DNA of 64,000 nucleotides, taken from assembly GCA_002710685.1 (NCBI GenBank), contig PALD01000049.1, forward strand, positions 186,001 through 250,000, read 5' to 3'. Position numbers and translations under genes: made by a program. The notes beneath the pieces are model-generated. The model had not been told where the DNA came from. It did not search any database and saw only the letters and a list, made by a program, of their open reading frames with translations. Shown piece by piece: positions 50,797 through 58,848 of the stretch (its first letter is position 1; each line of letters opens with the position of its first letter). The DNA is from Cytophagaceae bacterium. Lineage in GTDB: Bacteria > Bacteroidota > Bacteroidia > Flavobacteriales > Flavobacteriaceae.

Positions 50797-51783
50797 TTAT
50801 GCTTTTCTTTCAAAAGCCTGGGTTAAACTTCTCACGATGGCCTTTTTTCCCATCTCGATTTTGTAAGCATTATGCTCTAGCGGTTTTGCATCTTGCATTG
50901 CGATTTCTGCCGCTTTCGCGAAATTTTCTCCGCTGGGTTTCTTGCCTGTCAGGAAGGCCTCGGCCTTGGTGAGTTTCCACGGTTTATGGGCCACCGCACC
51001 CATGGCAAGTGCCGCATCGGTAATCACACCACTTTTTACTACAAGTCCTGCCGCAACTGATGTCATGGCAAAAGCATAACTGCTACGTTCTCGTATTTTG
51101 AGATAATAGTAATGCTTCGTGTATTTGGGTTTGGGCAGTTCGATTTCCGTGATGAGTTCCCCTTTTTGTAGGGTATTGTCTTTCTCTGGTTCATCGCCCG
51201 GCAGTCTATGAAAATCTGCAAACGGAATTTCCCTTTTAGCACCATCTGGTTGCTGCACATGCACTTTCGCCTCGAGCGCAGCCAGGGCTACACACATATC
51301 GCTAGGATTTGTGGCAACACAGCTCTGGCTCCAGCCAAATATCGCATGATTGCCATTTAATCCCTTGAGGGCCCCGCAACCCGTACCGGGTTCACGCTTG
51401 TTGCAGGGCATGGAAATTTCATAAAAATATGGGCAGCGCGTGCGCTGTAAAAGGTTGCCGCCATTGGTCGCCATATTGCGTATCTGTGCCGTCGCCGCTG
51501 AAAGCATTGCCATGCTCAATAGCGGGTAATTTTTGCGAATATCGGGATGGTTTGCCGTCTCGCTATTACTTTTCATTGCGCCCAGTAAATAACCGCCATT
51601 GCTTGTTTTGGTGATGTCTTGATATTCCAGGTCAGCAACCTCGATGAGGTGCGTAGGCCGCTCCACATCTTCTTTCATCAGGTCTATGAGGTTTGTACCT
51701 CCACCCAAATAATGTGAATTTTCACCAGCCGCCGTGAGGGCCTCTTGTGCAGTTTTTGGTGCTATAAATGTAAATGGTCTCAT
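50797..51783 (-). CDS. FAD-binding subunit of the oxidoreductase
   Basis: The 328-residue FAD subunit of the same complex. YLGGGTNLIDLMKEDVERP near residue 40 binds FAD; ATNGGNLLQRTRCPYF and MPCNKREPGTGCGALKG near residues 118-145 carry the extra Cys cluster (4Fe-4S) of the PaoB/YagS type. This Cys insert points to the PaoABC group rather than ordinary xanthine dehydrogenase. The C-terminal FAD domain is complete. The ATG at 51783 is used; upstream codons overlap the Fe-S gene. It starts 11 bases after the Fe-S subunit stop. Confidence 0.93.
   Translation of the reverse strand: MRPFTFIAPKTAQEALTAAGENSHYLGGGTNLIDLMKEDVERPTHLIEVADLEYQDITKTSNGGYLLGAMKSNSETANHPDIRKNYPLLSMAMLSAATAQIRNMATNGGNLLQRTRCPYFYEISMPCNKREPGTGCGALKGLNGNHAIFGWSQSCVATNPSDMCVALAALEAKVHVQQPDGAKREIPFADFHRLPGDEPEKDNTLQKGELITEIELPKPKYTKHYYYLKIRERSSYAFAMTSVAAGLVVKSGVITDAALAMGAVAHKPWKLTKAEAFLTGKKPSGENFAKAAEIAMQDAKPLEHNAYKIEMGKKAIVRSLTQAFERKA
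50914..50923. repeat. Dispersed palindrome, TTTCGC core
   Basis: TTTCGCGAAA in the FAD-subunit gene (NFAKA on the minus strand). Confidence 0.5.
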
Positions 51784-51794
51784 ACGTCTGGTTT

Positions 51795-52586
51795 TTAAGA
51801 TTTGGCGTTTTGTAGTTGTTCTACGGTGGCAAACTCCCATTTAGGTTGTTGCTCTTCGCCGGTGTGTACTTCCTTAATGGCCTGTACTATGTTGTTATAG
51901 GCTCCGCAGCGGCAAATGTTACCACTCATGCGTTCCCGTATCTCTTCCTCGCTCAGGTCAATGTCCTTTTTCACTTTAGTGAAATCTTCTGAGACATAAC
52001 TCAGTTCGCCATTTTTAGCCTCGTCCATAAGCGCGACTGATGAACATATCTGCCCTGGGGTGCAATATCCACACTGAAAGCCGTCATGTTTTAAGAAAGC
52101 CTGCTGCATAGGGTGCAGTTCACTTCCATTAGCCAATCCTTCTACCGTGGTTATGGCTTTATCCTTACAAGTTGCCGCCAGGGTGAGGCAGGAGAGTTTT
52201 CTTTTACCCTCAATAATCACCGTGCATGCGCCGCACTGCCCGTGGTCACACCCTTTTTTTGACCCTGTGAGCTGCAGCCGCTCGCGCAATGCATCGAGCA
52301 GGGTCATGCGGGAGTCAATGGTGAGCGGCTTGACCGTGTTGTTGACGTGGAGCTTGACCTGCACTTCATTGAGCAGGCTTGCGATTTCATCCAGGGCTTC
52401 ATCGGTAGGGGCATTTGCAAAAACTCTTGAAGTAAAATAAGGAGCGACCAGCACGCTCAAGCTCGCGGCTGATATTCTTCCTAAAAACTTTCTTCGGGAA
52501 TCTCCAAAGAGCCCCAGATCATCCAGGATTTTTTCTTCATCTTCGCTCAAGATGGGGTCGTTGTGCTTTGTGTTTGACTGGCTCAT
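51795..52586 (-). CDS. 2Fe-2S subunit with Tat signal
   Basis: A 263-residue small subunit. After a charged lead of about 30 residues comes a twin-arginine signal (SRRKFLGRISAASLSVLVAP), so the complex is exported folded to the periplasm, as for PaoA. Two [2Fe-2S] domains follow: GCDHGQCGACTVII with a fourth Cys in LSCLTLA, and CGYCTPGQICSSVAL with NICRCGAYNNIVQAI. They carry electrons from molybdenum to FAD. First gene of the three-gene operon; the HAD gene is 139 bases upstream on the same strand. The electron acceptor at the end of the chain is not in the window. Confidence 0.94.
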   Translation of the reverse strand: MSQSNTKHNDPILSEDEEKILDDLGLFGDSRRKFLGRISAASLSVLVAPYFTSRVFANAPTDEALDEIASLLNEVQVKLHVNNTVKPLTIDSRMTLLDALRERLQLTGSKKGCDHGQCGACTVIIEGKRKLSCLTLAATCKDKAITTVEGLANGSELHPMQQAFLKHDGFQCGYCTPGQICSSVALMDEAKNGELSYVSEDFTKVKKDIDLSEEEIRERMSGNICRCGAYNNIVQAIKEVHTGEEQQPKWEFATVEQLQNAKS

Positions 52587-52725
52587 GCTATAAATTTTTC
52601 TTGGCTATACTGGCTCGATTCAAGCCTTTGCTTCAATTTATAGCATTCTTGTAAGCTAATATCAGAAGAAAATGATAAGATTTAGTTAATTGATTCTGTG
52701 TACGTCAGGTGCATCAAGTGAGGCT

Positions 52726-53457
52726 TCAACGGTTTTCCACAATAAAGTCACCGATGCGTTTATCAATATCTGCCGGGTTCTCAATAATAAAATCTGGCGG
52801 TAACACACCCGCGCTCACCACCGCATTATGGGTGAAGATATTGGTCACCGCAAAGACCTTAAGGCCTGCTGCAAGGGCAGCTTTTACCCCGTTGAGCGAG
52901 TCTTCTACCACAAGGCATTCATGCGGCCTAAGGCCCAGTTTTTTCTGAGCAAGCATATAAATATCCGGTTGCGGTTTGCCGTGTTGCACATCTTCACGGG
53001 TCAGGATAAAATCAAACGCGTCATAGATACCTATAGCTTTAATAATCTGCTCCACTTCTGCCCAATGGGACATTGTGGCCAGTACAATCCTGTAGCCTTC
53101 CAGTTTTGATTTCTTGAGAAAATCCAGCGTATGGATGCAAAAATGTTCTTGCAGCAGGCGGGCATCCTCCAGCATGGCTTTGTAAATCCCCAGCCGTTTT
53201 TTCAGGATTTTAGCCTTCAATGCAGCTGTGTCGTTTATCCCCGTGGTCTTGATAAGGCTTTCGCCAAAATTGTCAACCAAATTATTGAGCACATCTTCCC
53301 GGGAAACCCCGATGCATCGTTCATAATTGTCAATGACCTCCTGCCGGTCTATTGTATTCTTTGAAAGCTTTGCAATGGCGTCCCCGTAAGAAGTAGCCTT
53401 GAGGATTTCGGTTTGAATCAAGGTGCCGTCCTGGTCAAAAATAATGGCTTTTATCAT
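52726..53457 (-). CDS. HAD-superfamily phosphatase
   Basis: A 243-residue HAD hydrolase of the beta-phosphoglucomutase-like subgroup. Motif I is FDQDGTLIQTE near residue 7 (first Asp is the nucleophile; the second position is Gln-Asp, DQD), motif II Thr/Ser is in VLATMSH, and motif IV is CLVVEDSLNGVKAALAAG. The alpha-helical cap lies between residues ~15 and 100. In the DxD motif the first residue is the nucleophile and the second Asp is the acid. Substrate unknown; small sugar phosphates are usual. A single gene with a palindrome upstream at 53520. Confidence 0.87.
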   Translation of the reverse strand: MIKAIIFDQDGTLIQTEILKATSYGDAIAKLSKNTIDRQEVIDNYERCIGVSREDVLNNLVDNFGESLIKTTGINDTAALKAKILKKRLGIYKAMLEDARLLQEHFCIHTLDFLKKSKLEGYRIVLATMSHWAEVEQIIKAIGIYDAFDFILTREDVQHGKPQPDIYMLAQKKLGLRPHECLVVEDSLNGVKAALAAGLKVFAVTNIFTHNAVVSAGVLPPDFIIENPADIDKRIGDFIVENR

Positions 53458-53519
53458 TGCTTAAAGATATTCAATCTTTGTGGTAAGGAAGATGTATGAC
53501 CGTTAAGGTGTGTGTTAAG

Positions 53520-53537
53520 TTTTCGCTACAGCGAAAA
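53520..53537. repeat. Dispersed palindrome, TTTTCGCT type
   Basis: TTTTCGCT-AC-AGCGAAAA, perfect 8-bp arms, between the HAD and DJ-1 genes. Confidence 0.6.
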
Positions 53538-53585
53538 AAAACATCAACTATGAATAAGGTTGAGAAGTAAACCTGGCCGTGTTAG

Positions 53586-54344
53586 CTAAGGCTGTTCATC
53601 CTGCCACTCTTGCAGGCGGGAGAGGTAGAGGTAAGACTCCACAAATTCCCGGTGCGCCCTGCTTGTCATTTTTTCCACCAGCTCAAGTGCTGAAATGTAG
53701 CTGGCCAGGTTCCCGTTTGACGAACTGAATTTTCCATCTTCAACATAGGTAACAGTACTGTCGTCCATAACTTTAAGGTCTGGATAATCCTTTTGCAACT
53801 GCTCGCCGCCACCTATCCAGGTAACGATTTTATGCCCACTGGCTATACCAGCTGCACCTATGAGTTGGGCACCACCGCAATTGCTCACCGTGTATTGTGT
53901 TTCCTCATTCTTTTTCCTGATGAAATCCAGGATATTCTCATTGTGCACCTGGGCATACATGTCGTAAGCGCTGGGCACAAAAAGGGCGGTAAGTTTAGGG
54001 CAATCCTTAAAATCATAATCTGGTACAAGATGTAGGCCCTCTTCTGTGGTGATGGGTTTTTTATTTTCGGCAATGGTGATGACATTGAAGAGTTGCTCGC
54101 CGTCTTCCGTGGGTTTTGCAAAAACATCTGAAGTTGCCACGACTTCGCTTTGTAGCACGCCATTGTACATGAGCAGGCCTATGGTGGGAAGTTCTGCGTC
54201 AAAGGGCTTGAGGTGTTTGGTCAAGGTATCTCCAACTGTATGTGAGCTTATATCTTCTTTGGGGGTGTTTTTTTTGGTTTTATCTGTATTGCAACTTGTG
54301 ATGAACACAAGCAGAAGAGCGATAATGGAAATGCGGACCTTCAT
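53586..54344 (-). CDS. DJ-1/PfpI-family lipoprotein
   Basis: A 252-residue protein with a lipobox (LLVFITSCNTDK), so it is a membrane-anchored member of the DJ-1/PfpI superfamily. The nucleophile elbow Cys is in YTVSNCGGAQLIGAAGI near residue 157. TIGLLMYNGVLQSEV near residue 55 is the first strand, and ALFVPSAYDMYAQ follows. Most relatives are cytoplasmic; an exported, lipid-anchored form is less common. Glyoxalase, deglycase or chaperone functions are known in the superfamily; none can be assigned here. Confidence 0.85.
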   Translation of the reverse strand: MKVRISIIALLLVFITSCNTDKTKKNTPKEDISSHTVGDTLTKHLKPFDAELPTIGLLMYNGVLQSEVVATSDVFAKPTEDGEQLFNVITIAENKKPITTEEGLHLVPDYDFKDCPKLTALFVPSAYDMYAQVHNENILDFIRKKNEETQYTVSNCGGAQLIGAAGIASGHKIVTWIGGGEQLQKDYPDLKVMDDSTVTYVEDGKFSSSNGNLASYISALELVEKMTSRAHREFVESYLYLSRLQEWQDEQP

Positions 54345-54458
54345 TGGTTTTTTATTGTTGTCTTAAAGAATACACGCGACGTTTTGGCTTCTCAAAGATA
54401 TCGTTTATTCGCTGGGGAGATCTCATTTTGAACAGGAAGTTGTGTGGTGTAAATGCTT

Positions 54459-54494
54459 AAAAAAACAGTCCCGTTTGCAAAGCAAATGGGACTG
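54459..54494 (-). terminator. Terminator of the S8 protease gene
   Basis: A 13-bp stem (54466-54478 with 54482-54494, one G-T pair) and seven Ts on the minus strand (54459-54465). Confidence 0.85.
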
Positions 54495-54499
54495 AGGTT

Positions 54500-54511
54500 C
54501 TTTCGCGAAAG
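54500..54511. repeat. Dispersed palindrome, CTTTCGCGAAAG
   Basis: A perfect 12-base palindrome right between the S8 terminator stem and the S8 stop codon. Confidence 0.6.
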
Positions 54512-54521
54512 CGATAATATC

Positions 54522-55763
54522 CTAATGTACCGCGATAGGGTCTGGGCTAAATATGGTGGGGTCTCCCGAAACAGTGCCGTCAGTTTTAATGTCCCCCAGC
54601 AATAAGAGGCCACAAAAATGAGGGGTTGCCATCGAGGTGCCGCTCAAGGTGGCATAACCACCATTCATGTACGTGGAATAGATGTTTACGCCCGGGTCGC
54701 AATAGTCTACGGGACCGCCCCAGTTTGAGAAGCTGGCAAAAGAGTCAGTATCATCCATGGCAGATATGGTATATACATTTTCACCATTGGCACGTGCAGG
54801 TGAATATAACGAGGCGGGCAGGCTGCTGTTACCGGCGGCAATTGCCACGCCCACACCCTGTGCACCCACGTTTATGGCAGCCGCGTCCAGCGCAGAGTCA
54901 ATACCCAGCAACGGGATGCTGCCCCCCAGGCTCATGTTTACCGCATCGCCAGGGCTGGCATTTGCAGCTACATAATCTAGCGCCGCGATAATGCCCGAGG
55001 TTGCCCCAGAGCCTTCAGAACTCAATACCTTGACGGCAATTACACTGGCATTGGGCGCCACGCCCACCACGCCTATGGCGTTGTCCTTTGCCGCGATGGT
55101 GCCTGCAACATGGCTGCCATGGCCATTGCCATCATTAGGTGAGGGCTCTTCTGCGATAAAGGAGATGCTGCGCAAGACATCTACGTTGAGGTCAGGGTGG
55201 TCCAGGTCAATACCCGTATCTATGATCCAGGCTGTTTTGCCCGTACCGTCCACACCACCATTTACACGGGTAATGCCGTAGGGCACTGTCTGGTCTGCGG
55301 CGTCAAATGCCATGGTATAACTATCATTCTTGGCAACGCCCTGCAAGCTTATCATGTAATCCTGTTCAATCTTCTCAACTTTGGGATTGTTCTTGAGTTG
55401 TGCAAATTGTTTTTTAGACAGTGTACCTGCAAATCCCTCAAAGGCATAGACCATGGTATTCTTGATACTGGCCTGCTCAAGGCCTATGTCATGAAAGGTT
55501 TGCTCAATTTTGGCCCTTGCGTTAGCCGCTTTTGCTTCATAGGCTTTCTTGCTGTTCAGCTTCTCCTTGCCCATGCCCAGTGTTCCTGGTGTGAGGGTGA
55601 CGATATATTGATTTGCAATAGGTGTTGCCCCATAGGTAAAATCTGCTTGTACCTCATTCATGCTGTTTGTGGGTTCAAGGATTTCCTTGTCGTCCTTGCT
55701 ACATGCTGTTGTGAGTATTGCCAATGAGCACACTGCACCTAATTTTAATAAATGTGTTTTCAT
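54522..55763 (-). CDS. S8 subtilisin-like protease, lipoprotein
   Basis: A 413-residue serine protease with lipobox (LAILTTACSKDD). An inhibitor I9 propeptide (NQYIVTLTPGTLG to KVEKIEQD) is followed by the catalytic triad: Asp in TAWIIDTGIDLDHPDL, His in GNGHGSHVAGTIAA and Ser in LSGTSMATPHF. The oxyanion Asn region is AIAAGNSS. The mature chain is short and stops about 30 residues after the Ser motif, without a T9SS sorting domain, so it stays bound to the membrane by its lipid. A well-formed terminator follows. Function: general proteolysis at the cell surface or in the periplasm. Confidence 0.93.
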   Translation of the reverse strand: MKTHLLKLGAVCSLAILTTACSKDDKEILEPTNSMNEVQADFTYGATPIANQYIVTLTPGTLGMGKEKLNSKKAYEAKAANARAKIEQTFHDIGLEQASIKNTMVYAFEGFAGTLSKKQFAQLKNNPKVEKIEQDYMISLQGVAKNDSYTMAFDAADQTVPYGITRVNGGVDGTGKTAWIIDTGIDLDHPDLNVDVLRSISFIAEEPSPNDGNGHGSHVAGTIAAKDNAIGVVGVAPNASVIAVKVLSSEGSGATSGIIAALDYVAANASPGDAVNMSLGGSIPLLGIDSALDAAAINVGAQGVGVAIAAGNSSLPASLYSPARANGENVYTISAMDDTDSFASFSNWGGPVDYCDPGVNIYSTYMNGGYATLSGTSMATPHFCGLLLLGDIKTDGTVSGDPTIFSPDPIAVH

Positions 55764-56153
55764 TCAATTGGTTTATTAAAGGTTTGATGGCAATTTGGGC
55801 AAAAGATTGAAAACCTTAACATGATTCTTGTTAAAAATATAGTACAAATATGTTTTTTAACAGGATAAAATATCAAATAGGCGACAAGGTGGGAAATATA
55901 TTTATTTACATGAAAGAATATTCTTTCATTTTAAATATTGTCATATAGTTTGTCCTTGAGGAAGGATTCAACATTCTTGACAACTTGAAATCCTTTTGAG
56001 TTACAGGGAGAGGGTAACTGGCTAAGTGTAGATTTGCCCCAAGGGGTTCATATACTTTTGGTTTAGCTTGATGCTATTGAAACCGTTGGGCTTTTTCAAC
56101 GGCTGGCCATTAAGCTATGCTGTTGAGAAAACCATGTAAATAATGTAGGATTG
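55764..56153. other. Gene-free stretch with a perfect 20-base palindrome
   Basis: AT-rich, no gene seen. ATGAAAGAAT/ATTCTTTCAT at 55910-55929 is a perfect 20-base palindrome about 147 bases upstream of the S8 start, a plausible operator. A small hairpin (CCGTTG/CAACGG, about 56082-56101) lies further on. Confidence 0.55.
55910..55929. promoter_or_regulatory. Perfect 20-base palindrome, possible operator
   Basis: Two 10-base halves with no spacer (centre AT/AT). Not one of the TTTCGC-type repeats. Lies upstream of the S8 protease gene. Confidence 0.5.
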
Positions 56154-56513
56154 CTAACCCATGCCTTGCCCAAAGGTCAACAAATTACCATCTGGGTCAA
56201 TTAATGCAAATTCTTTTTGTCCCCAGGGCTTTATTTGCAGCGGCGCATTGGGGTGAATCTTGACCTTATTATCCATAAGGGATTTGTAGAGGCCCTCAAT
56301 GTTATCTGTCCTGATGTACACTTGCCCATAATTTTCCAGTGGGTTCAGGTCCCTGAACAGGAAAAAATGAATCTCGACACCCTCCTTGCCCAGCATAAGA
56401 TACTCATCATAATCTGCACTTCCCAGTTGTTTAAATCCCAACTGGTCTATGTAATACGATCGGGTAGCGCCCTTATCCCGCATGGGGAGCTTGGGGTTTA
56501 TGTGTGTCAGCAT
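56154..56513 (-). CDS. VOC-family protein (glyoxalase / bleomycin-resistance fold)
   Basis: A 119-residue protein with the paired beta-alpha-beta-beta-beta units of the vicinal oxygen chelate fold: HINPKLPMRDKGATRSYYIDQLGF at the start (start of unit 1), MLGKEGVEIHFFLFRDLNP in the middle, VYIRTDNIEGLYKSLM in unit 2, and the usual end KEFALIDPDGNLLTFGQ. This is the bleomycin-binding-like subgroup. Whether it binds bleomycin or a metal-dependent substrate is unknown. Single gene. Confidence 0.88.
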   Translation of the reverse strand: MLTHINPKLPMRDKGATRSYYIDQLGFKQLGSADYDEYLMLGKEGVEIHFFLFRDLNPLENYGQVYIRTDNIEGLYKSLMDNKVKIHPNAPLQIKPWGQKEFALIDPDGNLLTFGQGMG

Positions 56514-56590
56514 GATACGATGGTTTAGCTTGTACTAAAATACTAAAAACACGGTTGGGTATTGCAATTGTAGCAAGTTAGTGGCATTTC

Positions 56591-56608
56591 TTTTCGCTGC
56601 AGCGAAAA
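56591..56608. repeat. Dispersed palindrome, TTTTCGCTGCAGCGAAAA
   Basis: A perfect 18-base palindrome between the VOC gene and the acyltransferase gene, the longest uninterrupted one of the family found here. Confidence 0.65.
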
Positions 56609-56643
56609 AAAATTACCCGGCATTTGCCTGCCCTGCGATACGG

Positions 56644-57756
56644 CTATTTCCACTTTTTGCGCAGCCAGGCCCTCACCGGTTCATCAAACCATTTTAAGCT
56701 CACATAGGCTAATATGATGGCACCCGCAAAGGTCATTAGTGCAGTGGGCCATGCTTCTGCCAGTGTCATGCCGCTGTTGTTGCTTACCCATGCCACATAA
56801 AAATAGACCAGTACATAATGTGTCATGTACAAAGGGTAGGACAGGTCCCCCAGGAATTTGCAGATATTGAGTTCGCTTTTTGTATGTACCGCCCCGCTGG
56901 CACCCATATATACAATGAGGGGGAAGAGGATGATGATACAAAAAGCTTCAAAGAGGCCATTGAGCCATAAGTTTTCTTCTCCGCCCAGCCTGGGCATAAA
57001 CAATATGATGGCTAGAAGCAGGCTGCACCATAAAAAGGCATTTTTTATATGCCTGGGTTTTGCTACCCGTGATAAGAGCAACCCTGCAAAAAACGGGAAC
57101 AGGGTGCGCGTTATCCCGATACGCATATGCTCAAAATTCAATGTCCAGCCCCCCGCGATATCACCATTAGGGCTGGTAACAGCCAGGTGCACGAGCAAGG
57201 CCCCGGCAAGTACTACAAAAATGGTCAATGCCTTATTGGATAACTTTCTTAACCCCAGGGCGTAGAGTATATTGGCGATGTATTCAAAAAACAACGACCA
57301 GCCCACGCTGTTGAGCGGGTGCATTTCTTCCCAGCCGCGTATGTCCATGGAGAGGGGCAAGGGGATGAGGGTGTAGCCTATGAGCATCACGATAAGGAGC
57401 TTCCATACAGGAACCGTGTGGATGAGCGGCCAGATGGCTGAATCAGTAAAATAAAAACCTATGGCACCCAGGGTCATGCCCAGTATAACAAGCGGTTGCA
57501 GCCGGGTAATACGACGTCTCATAAAACCGCGGAAGGTCAATTTATGCCACCGGTCATCATACGCATAGCCTATCACAAATCCAGACAGAAGGAAAAAGAA
57601 ATCAACGGCCAGGTAACCGTGGTTCACAAGATTATCAAACCTGCTGCCCGCAAGTGGTTCGGCAAGGTGAAAGCATACAACGATGATTGCCGCGACCCCC
57701 CTAAGGCCATCAAGTATTTGATAATGCGGTTTTGTGCTTATTTTAGTATTATCCAT
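56644..57756 (-). CDS. Acyltransferase family 3 membrane protein
   Basis: A 370-residue integral membrane O-acyltransferase with about ten helices. The family signature is at the start: QILDGLRGVAAIIVVCFHLAEP (the RGxAA...H motif; the His is conserved), then NHGYLAVDFFFLLSGFVIGYAYD. The late SYPLYMTHYVLVY is the second usual block. These enzymes acetylate or acylate cell-surface sugars such as O-antigen, peptidoglycan or exopolysaccharide. The ATG at 57756 is preferred over an upstream TTG at 57765. No polysaccharide gene adjoins it. Confidence 0.92.
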   Translation of the reverse strand: MDNTKISTKPHYQILDGLRGVAAIIVVCFHLAEPLAGSRFDNLVNHGYLAVDFFFLLSGFVIGYAYDDRWHKLTFRGFMRRRITRLQPLVILGMTLGAIGFYFTDSAIWPLIHTVPVWKLLIVMLIGYTLIPLPLSMDIRGWEEMHPLNSVGWSLFFEYIANILYALGLRKLSNKALTIFVVLAGALLVHLAVTSPNGDIAGGWTLNFEHMRIGITRTLFPFFAGLLLSRVAKPRHIKNAFLWCSLLLAIILFMPRLGGEENLWLNGLFEAFCIIILFPLIVYMGASGAVHTKSELNICKFLGDLSYPLYMTHYVLVYFYVAWVSNNSGMTLAEAWPTALMTFAGAIILAYVSLKWFDEPVRAWLRKKWK

Positions 57757-58002
57757 GAAATGCAACGATGCGCTGGTTACGGTAAACCGTGTATTTAAAT
57801 GTATTTTTTACGTTTTAAAAATATTACAAATTGAACTTTTGGGATAGCGATGGTTTGATTCTTTTTAACAACACATAAAAAAATGATAACTATAGTATTT
57901 AGCCCTGAGGGTTTGTTGCTGGGTATTTTAATTTGATTTTCAACACCCTAGGTTTACATCAACGCCATGTATTACGGACTGTATAATTAAACAATACTCA
58001 CC

Positions 58003-58833
58003 TTATTTATGGGCAGAAGAAACAGGATAGGAAAATGTGGCAAGCACGGGTAAATGATCAGAAGCATAAGGTTCCTGTATGACCTGATGTTGTTTTAACA
58101 TGAGATGCCCGGTGTTTTTAAAAGCAATAAAATCAATGGTTTTAGCCGGTGCATCAGCGGGGATGGTAGGTGGACAATTTACTAGACAGGTCCTGGTAAA
58201 GAAAGTGTCTAGGCTGTCGATAACCTCGGTACCCGCCTCGGCATTAAAATCACCGCCTATAATCAATGGACCATTTAAACTGCGGGTGAGTTCTGTGATC
58301 TTGTCAATCTGTAACTGCCGGTTAGTATCTGTGCGTTGAGCATCGAGATGTGTACAGGCAAAGGTTACCTCCTGCCCATCCTGCAAGGATACCCTTGTGG
58401 TGATAAGCACACGGGGCTCACCACCTGTACCTTCCTGCGTGGGCAGCCTGTATATTTGGGAGTTTGCAAGGGGAAATCTTGACAATATCGCAATGCCATA
58501 TCCCCCACCTTGAAAGTCTATGGTCTTGCCAAAAAATACCTGCATTCCCAGCGCCTCGGCGATTATGGTCGCTTGATTGCCGTGGCCAGAACGTAGGGTG
58601 TTATCGTCAATTTCCTGTAATGCCAACAGGTCAGCATCTGTGCTTTCAATAACCTTGATAATGGCATTCAGGTCTATACTATCTTGTTGTGAAGGTGGGT
58701 TTGCATGATGAATATTGTAACTGAGCACCTTGAGTTCGTACATTTTTTTATTTGGCTTAAGCCAAAAACCAAAAAAAGGGATCGTGCAGAACACAATCCC
58801 CAGTAATATAATGATTCTTTTATTGTTCATCAT
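58003..58833 (-). CDS. Endonuclease/exonuclease/phosphatase-family enzyme (first copy)
   Basis: A 276-residue metal-dependent hydrolase with one N-terminal membrane helix (IIILLGIVFCTIPFFGFWL). EEP-fold motifs are LKVLSYNIHHA (Asn), DADLLALQEIDDN with the metal-binding Glu, FACTHLDAQ, IIGGDFNAEAG (the GDFN motif), and TIDFIAFKN and SDHLPVLATFSYP with the catalytic SDH. This fold covers DNases, sphingomyelinases and phosphatases. It follows a second EEP gene after 15 bases in the SusC/SusD operon. The substrate may be an organophosphate imported or cut at the cell surface. Confidence 0.88.
   Translation of the reverse strand: MMNNKRIIILLGIVFCTIPFFGFWLKPNKKMYELKVLSYNIHHANPPSQQDSIDLNAIIKVIESTDADLLALQEIDDNTLRSGHGNQATIIAEALGMQVFFGKTIDFQGGGYGIAILSRFPLANSQIYRLPTQEGTGGEPRVLITTRVSLQDGQEVTFACTHLDAQRTDTNRQLQIDKITELTRSLNGPLIIGGDFNAEAGTEVIDSLDTFFTRTCLVNCPPTIPADAPAKTIDFIAFKNTGHLMLKQHQVIQEPYASDHLPVLATFSYPVSSAHK
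58751..58766. repeat. Dispersed palindrome, TTTGGCTTAAGCCAAA
   Basis: A perfect 16-base palindrome inside the signal region of the first EEP enzyme gene (FWLKPN). Confidence 0.65.
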
Positions 58834-58848
58834 AAGATGTTCATCAGG

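Noticed and set aside
54392-54613. A 73-codon minus-strand frame at the end of the S8 gene
   Set aside because: It spans the S8 terminator and overlaps the S8 gene in another frame; no sensible protein.
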